Assembly: GCA_041725955.1 (NCBI GenBank)
Contig: JBGRQE010000006.1
Span: 39,852-103,851, forward strand
Direction: 5' to 3'
DNA from: JBGRPZ01 sp041725955
GTDB taxonomy: Bacteria; Bacteroidota; Bacteroidia; Bacteroidales; JBGRPZ01
DNA: 64,000 bases
The notes under the pieces are model-generated. The model was not told where the DNA came from. It saw only the letters and a program-made list of their open reading frames with translations, and searched no databases. The number at the start of each line of letters is the position of its first letter. Position 1 is the stretch's first letter. Position numbers and translations under genes: made by a program. Shown in pieces: positions 63,061 through 64,000 of this stretch.

Positions 63061-64000
63061 ATGTCGCGTTGGTCTGAAATCAATTTTAAGATCGTGGCCA
63101 TGGTAATTGGCTTGTTATTGATGATTGAAGGTGTTGCTATGTTCCTTGGGCTTCCCTTTCAATGGTATTATCATGGCGTAAATTTTGGTGCTTTAAGCAT
63201 TTCAGGAACAATAACATTGTTAAGTGGGGCTTTACTGTTTTTTTTAACCCGCAAGCAAGCAAAGAGAGTAATAGGCAAACGCGAAGGCTACCTTATTGTA
63301 GGTTTGTCGTGGGTTGTTGCCTCTTTATTCGGAAGTATACCCTTTATGATTAGTGGGTATATTCCATCTTTTACAGATGCTTTTTTCGAGACTATAAGTG
63401 GATTTACAACAACAGGAGCATCGGTTTTAACTGATATAGAGAGTGTTTCGAAAGGAATATTGTTTTGGCGATCAATGACACATTGGATCGGAGGTATGGG
63501 TATTATTGTACTTACAGTAGCCATATTTCCGGTATTGGGAATTGGTGGAATGCAATTGTTTGCTGCCGAAATGCCTGGTCCGACACCCGATAAGTTACAT
63601 CCCCGAATTACAGAAACCGCAAAACGTTTATGGTATATTTATATTCTCCTTACGGTTTTAGAGATAATATTCCTGATGTTGGGTGATATGAGTTTCTTCG
63701 ACTCTGTATGTCACTCTTTTGCTACTGTAGCTACCGGAGGTTTTTCTACAAAAAATGATAGTGCCGCAGGATTTAGTCCATATATTCAGTATGTAATTAC
63801 AGTATTTATGTTCCTTGCCGGAACCAATTTCTCATTACATTATTTTGCATTAAACCGACAGTTTAGCAAGCTTAGAAACAATGAGGAGTTTAGAGTTTAC
63901 TTTTATCTGGTAGCAGTAATTACCATTATTATTACCTTGGTATTGGTAGCATCGCAAAATCAGCATATCGAAAATGCATTTAGAGACACCTTATTTACGG
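63061..64000 (+). CDS. trkH: Trk/Ktr-type K+ transporter TrkH, N-terminal part, cut by window edge
   Basis: An ATG at 63061 opens 313 codons with no stop to the window end. Hydrophobic helices alternate with pore loops: FETISGFTTTGASVLTD (first filter), HWIGGMGIIVLTVAI and FATVATGGFSTKND (second filter), the repeated pattern of TrkH/KtrB K+ channels. It directly follows trkA and should form the membrane pore of the same uptake system. The last third of the protein is outside the window. Confidence 0.93.
   Translation, partial: MSRWSEINFKIVAMVIGLLLMIEGVAMFLGLPFQWYYHGVNFGALSISGTITLLSGALLFFLTRKQAKRVIGKREGYLIVGLSWVVASLFGSIPFMISGYIPSFTDAFFETISGFTTTGASVLTDIESVSKGILFWRSMTHWIGGMGIIVLTVAIFPVLGIGGMQLFAAEMPGPTPDKLHPRITETAKRLWYIYILLTVLEIIFLMLGDMSFFDSVCHSFATVATGGFSTKNDSAAGFSPYIQYVITVFMFLAGTNFSLHYFALNRQFSKLRNNEEFRVYFYLVAVITIIITLVLVASQNQHIENAFRDTLFT

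Overview
The window reads as a stretch of an AT-rich, free-living Bacteroidetes chromosome, most likely of the Marinilabiliales/Marinifilaceae type. The evidence is a low G+C content, promoters of the Bacteroidetes type (TTTTTG, about 19 nt, TAnnTTTG), five secreted proteins with a C-terminal type IX secretion (T9SS) sorting domain of the YPNP type, several lipoproteins with an SC[KNT] lipobox, and conserved Bacteroidetes blocks such as coaX / outer-membrane protein / TPR / lptC / CNNM-CorC / PpiD. There is no transposase, phage gene, rRNA or CRISPR. One tRNA-Phe(GAA) is present.

Layout. 1-4.7 kb (minus strand): the N-terminal part of a subtilisin-like protease, a GH125 alpha-mannosidase, rfbC-rfbA for dTDP-rhamnose precursors, a very basic lipoprotein and a degenerate Rieske-fold lipoprotein. 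4.9-10.8 kb: an NtrC-type sigma-54 regulator and its kinase, directly followed by mrdA (PBP2) and rodA for cell elongation. 11-19 kb: tRNA-Phe, then the coaX-to-ppiD envelope-biogenesis block. 19-26 kb: two T9SS cargo proteins (one a subtilase), a membrane-anchored MutS-like ATPase and an eIF-2B-like protein. 26.2-26.4 kb: a 22-bp minisatellite between two terminators. 26.5-31 kb (minus): DUF4837 lipoprotein, LysM lytic transglycosylase and gatA. 31.3-38.1 kb: an orphan class III nucleotidyl-cyclase-like protein, an RlmI-like methyltransferase, an MFS transporter, two tandem AraC-type regulators and a DUF3108 protein. 38.2-41 kb (minus): two tandem 58-aa Cys-containing peptides with a Bacteroidetes RiPP-like leader, a CxxC thioredoxin-like lipoprotein, a DUF4221 beta-propeller lipoprotein and a 29-aa micro-lipoprotein. 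41.3-44.3 kb: a second minisatellite and leuS. 44.6-51.5 kb: a GH3 glycosidase and three paralogous choice-of-anchor-L T9SS proteins, with an apparent structured RNA between the second and third. 51.6-64 kb: an orphan sensor kinase, two C69 dipeptidases, proline dehydrogenase, LpoB with its COG3014 partner, an omega-amidase, trkA and the start of trkH.

Most of the gene content is envelope biogenesis, secretion, peptide/amino-acid use and K+ uptake. The most unusual items are: (i) 49.84-50.16 kb, five hairpins that share the same 9-nt loop TTTCATAG(C/T), closed by a G-C pair, on stems of different sequence that still pair, with a promoter-like -7 box upstream and an intrinsic terminator downstream; it looks like an undescribed repeated-loop non-coding RNA; and (ii) the twin peptide locus at 38.3-38.8 kb, with a duplicated leader, three repeats of a palindromic 9-mer upstream and redox/propeller lipoproteins next to it. 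All calls are by eye from sequence; no database search was run.
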